NCBI GenBank assembly: GCA_963578475.1
Contig: CAUZCL010000002.1
Coordinates: 117,313 to 181,312, forward strand
DNA: 64,000 bases
Source: SMYC01 sp963578475
Lineage (GTDB): Bacteria; Acidobacteriota; Vicinamibacteria; Marinacidobacterales; SMYC01
Direction: 5' to 3'
In this document: in pieces, positions 25,005 through 34,583 of the stretch
How positions within the stretch are numbered: the first letter of the stretch is position 1
Layout of the letters: every line of letters starts with the position of its first letter
The notes under the pieces: generated by a model
The model's input: the letters and a program-made list of their open reading frames with translations, nothing else
What the model was told of the DNA's origin: nothing
The model's database searches: none
Position numbers and translations under genes: made by a program

Positions 25005-25110
25005 GGCAATAACCCCGTTCGGGCACAGATCACCCCCGAGAGAAAAAAACCAGCAAAAAGAGTAAGACCCTCCCGCAGAGAGACGGGCACCAGTTGGGTT
25101 CGACCCGCCC

Positions 25111-25596
25111 CTACATTTTGTATTTGCCGAGATCGTCCGGGTTGAGACCTTCCAGCCACTTCTCAAGTCTTTCAGAATCCGTCGTATCTTTTGTTAAATC
25201 CAAACCCTTGGCGCTCTCGACAACATCGTCTTCGACGAAAATTGGCGACTTCGTACGCAGCGCAAGGGCAATTGCGTCACTAGGGCGAGCATCGATGGCC
25301 ATCGTCTCGCCCTCGCGGTCGAGATAGATCATCGCGTAAAAGGTGTTCTCTCGCAGCTCGTAGACCACGATGCGCTGCACGTCCGCCTCGACCTCGCTCA
25401 GGATATTTCGGATCAGGTCATGAGTCATCGGACGAGGGGTCGAGATATTCTCGATTTGCAGCGCGATAGCGTTCGCCTCGAATACACCGACCCAAATCGG
25501 CAGGACGCGCTCGCCTTCTTTGTCCTTCAAAATCACGATGGGCATATTGGTAATGGGGTCGATCATTAAGCCCTTGATGGTCATTTCGATTTCCAT
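25111..25596 (-). CDS. Bifunctional nuclease domain (BFN/DUF151) protein
   Basis: A 161-residue protein with the BFN domain: PIVILKDKEGERVLPIWVGV, FEANAIALQIENISTPRPMT, HDLIRNILSEVEADVQRIVV and IDARPSDAIALALRTKSPIF. The domain was named for nuclease activity in a plant protein; its bacterial role is unclear. It has its own promoter and is followed by parA-parB on the same strand. Its gene commonly neighbours miaB in related phyla, as here. Confidence 0.88.
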   Translation of the reverse strand: MEIEMTIKGLMIDPITNMPIVILKDKEGERVLPIWVGVFEANAIALQIENISTPRPMTHDLIRNILSEVEADVQRIVVYELRENTFYAMIYLDREGETMAIDARPSDAIALALRTKSPIFVEDDVVESAKGLDLTKDTTDSERLEKWLEGLNPDDLGKYKM

Positions 25597-25638
25597 ACGT
25601 AAGCCCTTCCGCTGACCCCGTTCTGAAGGTGTCCACTA

Positions 25639-25667
25639 AATATAGGGGCTCACCTCCACCTTGTCAA
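25639..25667 (-). promoter_or_regulatory. Sigma-70 promoter for bfn-parA-parB
   Basis: On the minus strand TTGACA (25667-25662) and TATATT (25644-25639) are separated by exactly 17 nt, close to consensus. The predicted start of transcription near 25632 leaves a leader of about 36 nt before the ATG at 25596. The promoter lies between the miaB stop and this gene. Confidence 0.65.
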
Positions 25668-25673
25668 CAGGAT

Positions 25674-26993
25674 TTAGTGGTTGTACTCACCGAACAGGCT
25701 ATTTGGACCGGCGCGTGTGATGTGAACTGGGATGATGGCACCCGGTCGGCTCTTGCCAACGAAGTTCACGACTCGGTTATGTGGCGTCCGGCCGGAGAGC
25801 TCGCTCTCGACTTTCTTGCTTCGCCCCTCGACGAGAACCTCGACGGTGTCTCCGATCAAGCCCCGGTTCTTTCGGAGCTGAATCTGCCTCTGGAATTCTT
25901 GCAGACGTGCGAGACGCGTAGTCTTCACGCTCTCAGGAACATCATCCATTTGCTCGCGCGAAGCATAGGTATAAGGTCTTTCGGAATATTTGAAAGAGTA
26001 GATGCTGTCAAACGCAACCTGCTGAACGAGGTCGAGCGTATCGTCGAAATCTCGGTCGTCTTCCCCCGGGAAACCGACGATCAGATCCGTTGAAAGTGCG
26101 ATCCCCGGCACGTGCTCACGTGCGCGAGCAACTTTGCTCAATAACTCCTCGCGCGTGTAGCCCCGATTCATTGCGGCGAGAACCCGGGTCGAGCCGGATT
26201 GCGCCGGCAGATGCATATGGGGACAAAGTTTCTCGAGATCGCGAAATCGCTCCATCAAGGGTGTACCGAAATCCTTTGGGTGCGGGCTCGTGAAACGCAG
26301 CCGCCGCAGGCCATCCACCGCGTTGACCGCGTCGAGCAAAGCTTCGAATGAGCGGCCATCGTTCGGATCCATATAGGAATTGACGTTTTGCCCCAAGAGC
26401 TGCACCTCGAGATAGCCGGCGCGCGCGAGCACCTCGGCTTCATGAACGATGTCCTCCACTGGGCGACAACGCTCGCGGCCTCGTGTGAATGGTACGATGC
26501 AAAACGTACAGAAATTGTCGCATCCCTCCATGATCGTGATGTATGCCTTGATTCCCGAAACTCTTTCGATTTGCTCGGGCGGGATATCGAGGTTCTCTTC
26601 GTGTCTTCCAATCTCGACGACCTTCTCTTTTCGGCCGACGACAGTTGCTAGGACTTCCGGAAGTTGTACGAGGCTCTGCGTGCCCAGCACGAAGTCGACT
26701 TCCGGCGAACGGTCCAAAATGGCTGCGCCTTCTTGCTGCGCAACGCAGCCCGTGACGCCAACCACAACCGAGCGCGATTTCTTCATCGTTGTGAAGTTGC
26801 GGAGCCGCGCAAAGACTTTTTCTTGTGCCTTCTCGCGCACGCTGCACGTGTTGAGGATGATGACGCCAGCATCAGCCTCAGAATCCGCCGGCTCGAGACC
26901 TAGCCGCCTCAAACTACCAGCCAGTTTTTCGCTGTCATGCGCGTTCATCTGACAGCCCCACGTTTCGATGAAGAAGCGCTGTTGCTTCAACAT
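25674..26993 (-). CDS. miaB: tRNA-2-methylthio-N6-dimethylallyladenosine synthase MiaB
   Basis: A 439-residue radical SAM methylthiotransferase. The N-terminal UPF0004 domain has FFIETWGCQMNAHDSEKLAG, NTCSVREKAQEKV and GVTGCVAQQEG, whose Cys bind the auxiliary cluster. The radical SAM CxxxCxxC is in MEGCDNFCTFCIVPFTRGRE. The C-terminal TRAM domain contains VEVLVEGRSKKVESELSGRT. It adds a methylthio group to i6A37 in tRNAs. ATG at 26993 follows the recN stop by 4 nt, so recN-miaB are cotranscribed. Confidence 0.95.
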   Translation of the reverse strand: MLKQQRFFIETWGCQMNAHDSEKLAGSLRRLGLEPADSEADAGVIILNTCSVREKAQEKVFARLRNFTTMKKSRSVVVGVTGCVAQQEGAAILDRSPEVDFVLGTQSLVQLPEVLATVVGRKEKVVEIGRHEENLDIPPEQIERVSGIKAYITIMEGCDNFCTFCIVPFTRGRERCRPVEDIVHEAEVLARAGYLEVQLLGQNVNSYMDPNDGRSFEALLDAVNAVDGLRRLRFTSPHPKDFGTPLMERFRDLEKLCPHMHLPAQSGSTRVLAAMNRGYTREELLSKVARAREHVPGIALSTDLIVGFPGEDDRDFDDTLDLVQQVAFDSIYSFKYSERPYTYASREQMDDVPESVKTTRLARLQEFQRQIQLRKNRGLIGDTVEVLVEGRSKKVESELSGRTPHNRVVNFVGKSRPGAIIPVHITRAGPNSLFGEYNH

Positions 26994-26997
26994 GGGC

Positions 26998-28662
26998 TCA
27001 ATGACTCTTCTCCGTGACAAGTTGACGCGCATGCGCACGCGCACTTTCTGTAACGACCGCGCCCGCGAGCATACGGGCGATCTCATCGACGCGCGCTTCG
27101 CTATCGAGGCGCTCGATGCGCGTCTCGATTCTACCTTTACGCTCTATCTTATCAATTCGATAATGCGAGGGCGCAAAACTTGCAATCTGTGGGAGATGGG
27201 TGACGCAAATAACCTGGTGCAGCGTGGCAAGCTCCTTGAGCTTCAAACCCACGGCATCCGCGACCCGCCCGCCAATTCCCGCGTCAACCTCATCGAACAC
27301 GAGGACTTTGGACGTTTCGTCCGTTGCCGAGACCGCTTTGAGCGCAAGCATGAACCGGGACAGCTCGCCACCCGAAACAACTTTGCCCAACGCCCGCAGC
27401 TCCTCGCCATGGTTCGCTGAAAAAAGAAGATCCACGACGTCCACGCCGCTGACGCGCCATTCACCCTCGCGTATCTCCGCCGTGAACCGCGCCTTCTCGA
27501 GCGCAAGGCTCGGGAGCTCTTTCGCCACAGCCGTCTCGAGCCGCTTTGCCGAGTTCTTGCGCATCTTGGATAGCTCGGCCGCTAAAGCGCGATACTTCGC
27601 CCGGGCCGCGTCCAGCTGCTCGCGAAGCTCCTCGAGCTTTTCGCTCGAGCGCGAGACCTCCAGAAGCTCTGCGCGCACGCTCTCCTGGCGATCGAGAACA
27701 GCGTCCAACGTTCCCCCATGTTTCTTCTTGAGCCTATCGAGAAGCGCAAGCCGTGTCTCGATCGTGTCGAGCTTGTCAGGCGCGACTTGAATCTCGTCAC
27801 GGTAATCACGGAGGCTCAGCGCCAGGTCCTCGAGCTGCCCGGTGAGGGCGTCGCGATCATCGATGTGGCGTTGCCACCGATTGTCGATGCTCGCGAGCTC
27901 CTCGACGTCCTGGAACACCTGGACGAGACGCGACACGACAGAGCCTTCGTTCTCGTAGAGTGACGCGTAGGAACGCTCCGAAAGTTCCTTCAACTTCTCG
28001 GCGTGGGTAAGAAGCTTGCGCTCAGTAGCAAGCTCTTCGTCTTCGGCAGAAACGAGCTCGGCTTTGTCGAGCTCGCCGAGCTCGAACTCGAGATGTTCCC
28101 GGCGCGAGCTACGCTCTCGACCCACCCGCTCCAGGCGCTCGAGCTCACCGCGCGTACTCTTGACAGCGGCGAATGCTTCGGCGACCTGCCCGCCTAGCAC
28201 GAACAAGCCCCCGAAACTATCGAGGAGCTCGATACCCGCGTCTAGTCTCAGCAGCGCGAGGTTGTCGCCCTGTCCGTGTATGTCAACGAGCATTGTAGAT
28301 ATATCGCGTAACAGCGCGCGCGAGCTTCCGACGCCGTTTACTACGATTTTTCCGCGGCCCGCCTTCGTAATTTCCCGCCTGATAACGAGCTCGGGCTCCG
28401 CCTCGATACCGGCTTCCCGAAGGCGCGCCTCCAGAAACTCTGGTATGGGGTCCATCTCGAACCCAGCCTCCACGTAGGCGGATTCAGCGCCGGTGCGCAC
28501 GAGCTCGGAAGAGGCACGATTGCCGAGCACCAGCCCCAATGCATCGATGAGGATCGACTTCCCCGCGCCCGTTTCGCCGGTTACGAGGTTCAAACCAGCC
28601 TCGAAGTCAACCTCGAGGTGGTCAATCACCGCGACATTCTCGACCCGCATCCAGCGCAGCAC
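26998..28662 (-). CDS. recN: DNA repair protein RecN
   Basis: A 554-residue SMC-like ATPase: LRWMRVENVAVIDHLEVDFE, Walker A in LVTGETGAGKSILIDALGLV, a central coiled coil (about 160-370), and the C-terminal signature VVSGGELSRFMLALKA with Walker B VLVFDEVDAGIGG. RecN organises ends at double-strand breaks. It is often under LexA control, but no copy of the palindrome found at lexA is visible upstream. It is divergent from the tol operon. Confidence 0.95.
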   Translation of the reverse strand: MLRWMRVENVAVIDHLEVDFEAGLNLVTGETGAGKSILIDALGLVLGNRASSELVRTGAESAYVEAGFEMDPIPEFLEARLREAGIEAEPELVIRREITKAGRGKIVVNGVGSSRALLRDISTMLVDIHGQGDNLALLRLDAGIELLDSFGGLFVLGGQVAEAFAAVKSTRGELERLERVGRERSSRREHLEFELGELDKAELVSAEDEELATERKLLTHAEKLKELSERSYASLYENEGSVVSRLVQVFQDVEELASIDNRWQRHIDDRDALTGQLEDLALSLRDYRDEIQVAPDKLDTIETRLALLDRLKKKHGGTLDAVLDRQESVRAELLEVSRSSEKLEELREQLDAARAKYRALAAELSKMRKNSAKRLETAVAKELPSLALEKARFTAEIREGEWRVSGVDVVDLLFSANHGEELRALGKVVSGGELSRFMLALKAVSATDETSKVLVFDEVDAGIGGRVADAVGLKLKELATLHQVICVTHLPQIASFAPSHYRIDKIERKGRIETRIERLDSEARVDEIARMLAGAVVTESARAHARQLVTEKSH

Positions 28663-28683
28663 AACCTAGAAGTTAGCACGGAT

Positions 28684-28744
28684 CAGCGTTCAGCGTTCAG
28701 GAATCGGCCAACACCTACTAAATATGTCCTGAATGCTGAATGCT
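28684..28744. repeat. Intergenic inverted repeat of CAGCGTT/GAATGCT heptads
   Basis: The left arm reads CAGCGTTCAGCGTTCAGGA and the right arm TCCTGAATGCTGAATGCT, nearly reverse-complementary across about 24 bases. The same heptads occur at 33.77, 43.1-43.2 and 44.14 kb, always between genes. Confidence 0.55.
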
Positions 28745-28751
28745 AACCGGA

Positions 28752-28781
28752 TTGACACACCCCAAGTCCTTGTGGTACGAT
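28752..28781 (+). promoter_or_regulatory. Sigma-70 promoter of the tol-pal operon
   Basis: A consensus TTGACA at 28752-28757 and TACGAT at 28776-28781 are separated by 18 nt. The predicted leader is about 70 nt before the TTG start of tolQ at 28858. Confidence 0.6.
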
Positions 28782-28857
28782 CCAATGCGGGTAACAGCAT
28801 CTAGTGTATCGTTCTATTTTCGCTGAAATTTTGAGCGCCGACGTGGAACACTAGCTC

Positions 28858-29565
28858 TTGCAAGACATTAATTCGACTGCTATCGAAACGTCATCGCCGT
28901 TGAATCCTTTTGACATCGTTCTAGACTCAGGGCCCGTCTCTATCGTTGTTCTTCTTATTTTGTTCGCTTTCTCGCTCGTGTCGTGGGCGATCATCTTTAG
29001 CAAGTGGACGACGCTCCGAAAAGCTGAGTCTCACACCGTGGCGTTTCTCGAGATCTTTCGTCGTAGCAAGAAATTCTCCGAGGTCTACGCGGTATGCAAC
29101 CAGTTACGGACGAGTCCTCTCGTCGGCCTCTTCTTGTCCGGCTATAGCGAGCTCAACTACCAGCTCAAGAACCAAGGCAAATCCGAGACGGAGGCGCGCG
29201 TTCACAATCTCGAAAGCGTCGCCCGCTCTCTCGTCCGCGCTTCGAACGCTGAGGGGTTGAAGCTCGAGAGCCGACTGACCTTTCTCGCAACCACGGGTAG
29301 CGCGACGCCGTTTATCGGCCTGTTCGGAACCGTCTGGGGCATCATGAATGCGTTCCAAAACATCGGGGCAGTCCAGTCAGCGAATATCAGCGTCGTCGCG
29401 CCGGGCGTGAGTGAAGCTTTGGTAGCTACCGCGGCAGGCCTCGCGGCGGCCATCCCCGCTGTCATCTTCTACAATTTTTTCCTGAACTGGGTGAAGCGGC
29501 TTTCAACGCAGATGGATGATTTCGCGCTAGAGTACATCAATATCATCGAGCGTAATTTCACCTAA
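28858..29565 (+). CDS. tolQ: TolQ/ExbB-family proton channel protein
   Basis: A 235-residue inner-membrane protein with three helices: IVVLLILFAFSLVSWAIIF near the N-terminus and a pair in the second half, FLATTGSATPFIGLFGTVWG with the conserved GLFGTVWGIMNAF and LVATAAGLAAAIPAVIFYNF. It forms the proton channel with TolR. A TTG at 28858 is the best start, though no strong ribosome-binding site precedes it. First gene of the Tol-Pal operon. Confidence 0.92.
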   Translation: MQDINSTAIETSSPLNPFDIVLDSGPVSIVVLLILFAFSLVSWAIIFSKWTTLRKAESHTVAFLEIFRRSKKFSEVYAVCNQLRTSPLVGLFLSGYSELNYQLKNQGKSETEARVHNLESVARSLVRASNAEGLKLESRLTFLATTGSATPFIGLFGTVWGIMNAFQNIGAVQSANISVVAPGVSEALVATAAGLAAAIPAVIFYNFFLNWVKRLSTQMDDFALEYINIIERNFT

Positions 29566-29579
29566 CACCAAGGACGGGC

Positions 29580-30070
29580 GTGCAAGTCGGAAGCGGCGAG
29601 AGCGGATCGAGTCGGGGCTCCCTGTCAATCGGGAGTTCTGCAACGGCGATGCTCATAGCTCGGCGGAGCTCTGGAGGGGGCGCAGCTCTTTCCGAGATCA
29701 ACGTCACGCCCTTCGTCGATGTCGTTCTCGTGCTGCTCATCATTTTCATGATTACGGCGCCCATGCTCATGCGTGCCATGGATGTCAGCCTGCCGTCAGC
29801 ATCCCTCCGCCGCGACGATCCGACCGAGCGCACGGTCGTGACGCTCGACGCTCAAGGCCGCACCTTCGTGAACGAAAAAGCGGTCAACATCGAGCTGCTC
29901 GAAGAGCAGTTACGACAGCGTGTAGAGGTGAATAATCTGCGCTTGGCCTATCTTCGCGCCGACGAGGCGCTACAATACAAGGAAATCATCAAGCTGATGG
30001 ACTTGATGAAGCGGGCTGGCGTGGACACTGTGGGTCTCGTCTACGTCTACCCCGAAGAGCGAGTGAAGTA

Positions 30071-30071
<1 letters not shown>
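29580..30071 (+). CDS. tolR: TolR/ExbD-family protein
   Basis: A 163-residue protein with one transmembrane helix carrying the essential Asp: LSEINVTPFVDVVLVLLIIF. The periplasmic domain includes RTVVTLDAQGRTFVNEKAVN and ALQYKEIIKLMDLMKRAGVD. The start is GTG at 29580, with AAGGAC upstream. The stop overlaps the next start (TAATG). Confidence 0.92.
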
Positions 30072-30823
<752 letters not shown>

Positions 30824-30830
30824 GGACACC

Positions 30831-32213
30831 ATGAAACATCTGCTACGAGCTACGATCGTCATGGGTATCATCTTTGGCGCGCTGTCCTCTTTCCACGCCA
30901 CGACGTATTCTTCAGGGTCCCGAGGGGTCGTCCAGGAGCAAGCGCTCTCAAAGCCGACCGCGGGCGACTGGTACATCCGGATCACCGATCCCACTCGGCC
31001 TGTTTATATGGCGATCCCGGATTTCGAGACAGGGACCGCGGACGCGGCGACGTTCTCCTCGACGATCTCTAGCGTTGTCTGGAACGACATGGAGTTCGCG
31101 TCCATCTACCGATTGGTGCCCAAGCGGAACTACCGGATCGCCCAGACGTCGAGCGATCGCCGGAAAATCGACTTTTATCAGTGGGAATCGATCGGAGCGG
31201 ACATCCTGATTCGTGGCGTCACCGAAATCCAACGCGAGACGCTCATCGTCGAGGTCCGCATCTACGCCATCCGCGCTCAAGAGATGGTCTTTGGCAAGCG
31301 CTATGAAGGGCCGACCACGGCAGCCCGGCGCATGGCCCATCGCATCGCCGACGATATCCTCATCCAGGCGGGAAACTATCGGGGCATCAATCAGACCAAA
31401 GTCGCGTTCGCCAGCAACCGTCGCGGCGAGAGAAGCAAAGAAATCTACGTCATGGACTATGACGGCTACAGCCAAAAACCGCTCACGGCCAACCGCTCGT
31501 TGAACTTGACGCCCACATGGTCGCCAGACGGGCGCGCGCTCGGCTATATCTCGTATCGGACGGGCACACCGTCGCTCCACATCGCCCATATCTACGAAGG
31601 CCGCGGCGAGCGCCTCGATACCGGCGACGGGATGGCAATCAACCCGGCCTGGGCGCCAGATGGCACGAAGATCGCGTTCACGTCGACGCGAGACGGCAAC
31701 TCCGAGTTATATTTAATCAACGCGGACGGCACCGGCATGAGGCGGCTCACGCATCACCCGGGGATCGATACCTCCCCGTGTTGGTCGCCGACGAGTCGCG
31801 AGATCGCTTTCACATCGGATCGCACCGGGTCGCCACAGCTTTACGCAATGGATACTGAAGGGCTGAACTTACGACGCATCTCTTATCGAGGAAGCTACAA
31901 CGATTCGCCTAGCTGGTCGCCTTCGCGACAACGAAGCGAGATCGCTTTCACGTCGCGGATCGAGCGTGGTCCTTTCGACATCGTCGTCTATGATTTCCAA
32001 ACCAGGCAGACGCGGCAGCTCACGACCGGCCGCGGCAGCAACGAAAGCCCCGACTGGTCTCCGAACGGGCTTCATCTCGTTTTTACCTCCAGCCGCACCG
32101 GCTCGGACCAAATTTTTTCGATGAACCGCGATGGGAGCAATCAGAGACGCCTCACGAGAGTCGGCAAGAACACAACGCCGCAATGGGGCCCCATCACGGG
32201 ACAGGATTCTTGA
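30831..32213 (+). CDS. tolB: Tol-Pal system beta-propeller protein TolB
   Basis: A 460-residue secreted protein. After the signal (MKHLLRATIVMGIIFGALSS) an N-terminal alpha/beta domain (DADTFS-like region, VWNDMEFASIYRLVPKRNYR) precedes a six-bladed propeller built of PD40 repeats: FASNRRGERSKEIYVMDYDG, NPAWAPDGTKIAFTSTRDGN, SPCWSPTSREIAFTSDRTGS and SPDWSPNGLHLVFTSSRTGS. It binds Pal and TolA in the periplasm. It follows the TolA-like gene after 7 nt. Confidence 0.95.
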   Translation: MKHLLRATIVMGIIFGALSSFHATTYSSGSRGVVQEQALSKPTAGDWYIRITDPTRPVYMAIPDFETGTADAATFSSTISSVVWNDMEFASIYRLVPKRNYRIAQTSSDRRKIDFYQWESIGADILIRGVTEIQRETLIVEVRIYAIRAQEMVFGKRYEGPTTAARRMAHRIADDILIQAGNYRGINQTKVAFASNRRGERSKEIYVMDYDGYSQKPLTANRSLNLTPTWSPDGRALGYISYRTGTPSLHIAHIYEGRGERLDTGDGMAINPAWAPDGTKIAFTSTRDGNSELYLINADGTGMRRLTHHPGIDTSPCWSPTSREIAFTSDRTGSPQLYAMDTEGLNLRRISYRGSYNDSPSWSPSRQRSEIAFTSRIERGPFDIVVYDFQTRQTRQLTTGRGSNESPDWSPNGLHLVFTSSRTGSDQIFSMNRDGSNQRRLTRVGKNTTPQWGPITGQDS

Positions 32214-32236
32214 AGCGCGTCACAAGGAGAATATCG

Positions 32237-32845
32237 ATGAGCATCTCACACGTTTCGCGGAACCTTTGGATGGCCTTGCTCTTTGCTATGCTGGTAGGCG
32301 CCTGCGGCGGCAAATCGGATCGCCCGCCGGCCACGACGTCTACGCCACCGACACGGACCACACGAGCCACCGCACCGCCGCCCGAGCGGCCTCCTGAGGT
32401 CATCGACACGCCGCCACCCGTGGTCGACCCCGGAGACGACCTTTTGATGATCGCCGAAGGAGACCCTCTCGGGATCCGCGATATGCCGCTCGATCAGATC
32501 AACGATCTTTCGCCCCTTGCGGACGTCCCTTTCGATTTCGACAGCGTTGCGCTCCTCGACGAGGCCCGCGTGACGTTGAACGCGCATGCCAATATCCTCG
32601 CGCGATACGACTCGCTGACGGTGCTCATCGAAGGGCATTGTGATGAACGCGGCACGGTGGAGTACAATTTGGCGCTCGGGGAGCGCCGCGCCAACGCCGT
32701 GTACAACTATCTTATAAATCTTGGTATCTCCGCCAGCCGGCTCAAAACAATCAGCTACGGCAAGGAGTTTCCGAAGGATCCGGGCCATAACGATCAGGCA
32801 TGGGCCGCCAATCGTCGCGGACATTTCGAGATCACCGGGAAATAA
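32237..32845 (+). CDS. pal: Peptidoglycan-associated lipoprotein Pal
   Basis: A 202-residue lipoprotein: signal and lipobox in NLWMALLFAMLVGACGG, a proline/threonine-rich linker, and an OmpA-like domain with VPFDFDSVALLDEARVTLNA, LIEGHCDERGTVEYNLALGE and RRANAVYNYLINLGISASRL. The Asp and Arg of this domain bind diaminopimelate in peptidoglycan. ATG at 32237 is preceded by AAGGAG 7 nt upstream. Confidence 0.95.
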   Translation: MSISHVSRNLWMALLFAMLVGACGGKSDRPPATTSTPPTRTTRATAPPPERPPEVIDTPPPVVDPGDDLLMIAEGDPLGIRDMPLDQINDLSPLADVPFDFDSVALLDEARVTLNAHANILARYDSLTVLIEGHCDERGTVEYNLALGERRANAVYNYLINLGISASRLKTISYGKEFPKDPGHNDQAWAANRRGHFEITGK

Positions 32846-32869
32846 CATCGACGAAGAAAGGAGGCCGTT

Positions 32870-33715
32870 GTGACTCAAATCGTTGGGATCGTCACTGCCA
32901 CAGCCGTGATGGCCGCTTGGAGCCTTTCGAGCCCGAGTCTCGCTGTAGCGCAACGGGACCGCGACGTCATCGTCGCCGACTTGCGACAAATCCAAGCGCA
33001 GCTTTCCCAAATCCAGACGTCGCACGCCGCGCTGCAAGCGGCCATTGAGTCGCTGACCGTGCAGACGACGGACCAACGAGACGCGCTCCGCAAGACACTC
33101 GCGGACTCGAATGTCACCTTGCAACGGCTAGAGCAGGATCTGTCGATCTTGTCGGCGCGGGTGGACGAGACCAATGGGAGGATCGGCGACCTGCAGCAAG
33201 AAATCGGCTCGATGCGGCACACCCAGCCTCTCATCATCCCGCCAATGGAGGCCGCCGAAGACGGCGGGGACAGCGCGGACGTCGATGGCGCGCCGATAGC
33301 GCCGGTCATGGTCGCCGGACCGAGCATCACGGATATTTATAACCAGGCGAGAATCGACTACACCCAGGGGCGCTACGCGCTCGCTGTTTCCGGCTTCGAA
33401 GATGTTATCGCGAGCAACGGCAGAGGAGATTTGGCCGACAACGCCCATTATTGGATTGGAGAGTGCCACTTCTCGCAGCGCAGCTACGAGCGCGCCATTG
33501 AATCCTTCGATTCCGTCGTGCGCGAATATCCGGACAGCAACAAGCGCTCCGACGCCTACCTCAAAAAAGCGATGTCGCTCGAAAGTCTGGTGCGGCGTTC
33601 GGAAGCGATGTTGATGTACGAGCTCGTGATCGAGCAGTTCCCACGCACGCAGCACGAGCGCATCGCCCGCACCCGACTCGAAGAGCTCATGCGCACCACC
33701 CCTCCCCGACCGTGA
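32870..33715 (+). CDS. cpoB: Tol-Pal system protein CpoB/YbgF
   Basis: A 281-residue periplasmic protein: signal peptide (VTQIVGIVTATAVMAAWSLS), an N-terminal trimerising coiled coil (IVADLRQIQAQLSQIQTSHA to TLQRLEQDLSILSARVDETN), and C-terminal TPR repeats (YNQARIDYTQGRYALAVSGF, NAHYWIGECHFSQRSYERAI, DAYLKKAMSLESLVRRSEAM). It links Tol with cell-wall synthesis at the septum. GTG at 32870 has AAAGGAGG 5 nt upstream. Confidence 0.92.
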   Translation: MTQIVGIVTATAVMAAWSLSSPSLAVAQRDRDVIVADLRQIQAQLSQIQTSHAALQAAIESLTVQTTDQRDALRKTLADSNVTLQRLEQDLSILSARVDETNGRIGDLQQEIGSMRHTQPLIIPPMEAAEDGGDSADVDGAPIAPVMVAGPSITDIYNQARIDYTQGRYALAVSGFEDVIASNGRGDLADNAHYWIGECHFSQRSYERAIESFDSVVREYPDSNKRSDAYLKKAMSLESLVRRSEAMLMYELVIEQFPRTQHERIARTRLEELMRTTPPRP

Positions 33716-33797
33716 CGAGGGAGGACCTGAAGGACAAAATTCGTCTATATAAGGAAAGGGCTGAACGTTGGATGCCCAATGCTGAATGGAGGCAATC

Positions 33798-34223
33798 ATG
33801 AGAGGGGTCAACAAAGTCATACTCATCGGGAACCTGGGGCGAGATCCGGAGATCCGATACACAAAGAGCGGCACGGCCGTCGCGAATCTCAACCTCGCTA
33901 CTACGGATTCCTGGAAGGACCCACAAGGAGACCGCCAGGAGCGCACCGAGTGGCATCGCGTGGTCGCGTGGGACAAGCTCGCCGAGATCTCGAAGGAATA
34001 TCTATCGAAAGGACGTCAAGTCTATATCGAAGGACGGCTGCAGACGCGGTCGTGGGAGGACAAAGACGGCAACAAGCGCTACACCACCGAGATCCGAGCC
34101 GACCAACTGCTCATGCTCGGTGGACGTGGGGACGGGCCGTCACGGGACTCCGACCCGCCGCCAACGCCGGACGATTACGGCCGGGAGCCATTCAAAGCGA
34201 CTGACGAAGACGTCCCGTTCTAG
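33798..34223 (+). CDS. ssb: Single-stranded DNA-binding protein
   Basis: A 141-residue OB-fold protein: MRGVNKVILIGNLGRDPEIR, TEWHRVVAWDKLAEISKEYL, GRQVYIEGRLQTRSWEDKDG and RYTTEIRADQLLML. The acidic tail ends EPFKATDEDVPF, the partner-binding tip of bacterial SSBs. The ATG at 33798 is preferred over 33786 because GGAGG lies 5 nt upstream. A copy of the GCTGAATG heptad sits just before the ribosome-binding site. Confidence 0.93.
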   Translation: MRGVNKVILIGNLGRDPEIRYTKSGTAVANLNLATTDSWKDPQGDRQERTEWHRVVAWDKLAEISKEYLSKGRQVYIEGRLQTRSWEDKDGNKRYTTEIRADQLLMLGGRGDGPSRDSDPPPTPDDYGREPFKATDEDVPF

Positions 34224-34583
34224 GCGTTTGGCGTTTTCGGTGCTGGTACCGTAAGTTTCGCGCTTTTTGTGTAGCCAATGGATCCCCAGAACTCGCTGCA
34301 TGTAAAAGGGGATTGACCACAAAGGCACAGCTCGGCGTCACTTCGACAATCTATTACTATTCATAAGTATTCTGGCCGAAGCCCTGAACACGGCCATAAG
34401 ATGCTCGACCAGAAAGCGGTAACGGGATGTCCACGTTCAAAGTGACTCACGGGACCTTGTCTCTCCATAGGACGAGGTGCACGAGGCCTTCGACGCCGCG
34501 GTCGAACGCGTCCGCGCCGTGCTCGCCGAGAGCCAAACAGTTCATGCGAGAACAGAGTCTCCTTCCTCAAGGAAGTCGTAACT
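34224..34583 (+). other. Intergenic region, mostly non-coding
   Basis: These 360 bases contain no complete gene. At 34471-34540 a frame reads DEVHEAFDAAVERVRAVLAE, amphipathic and protein-like, but it is preceded by TAG and has no start; it may be a gene remnant of unknown family. A weak inverted repeat (ATCCCC...GGGGAT) lies near 34280-34313. Confidence 0.35.
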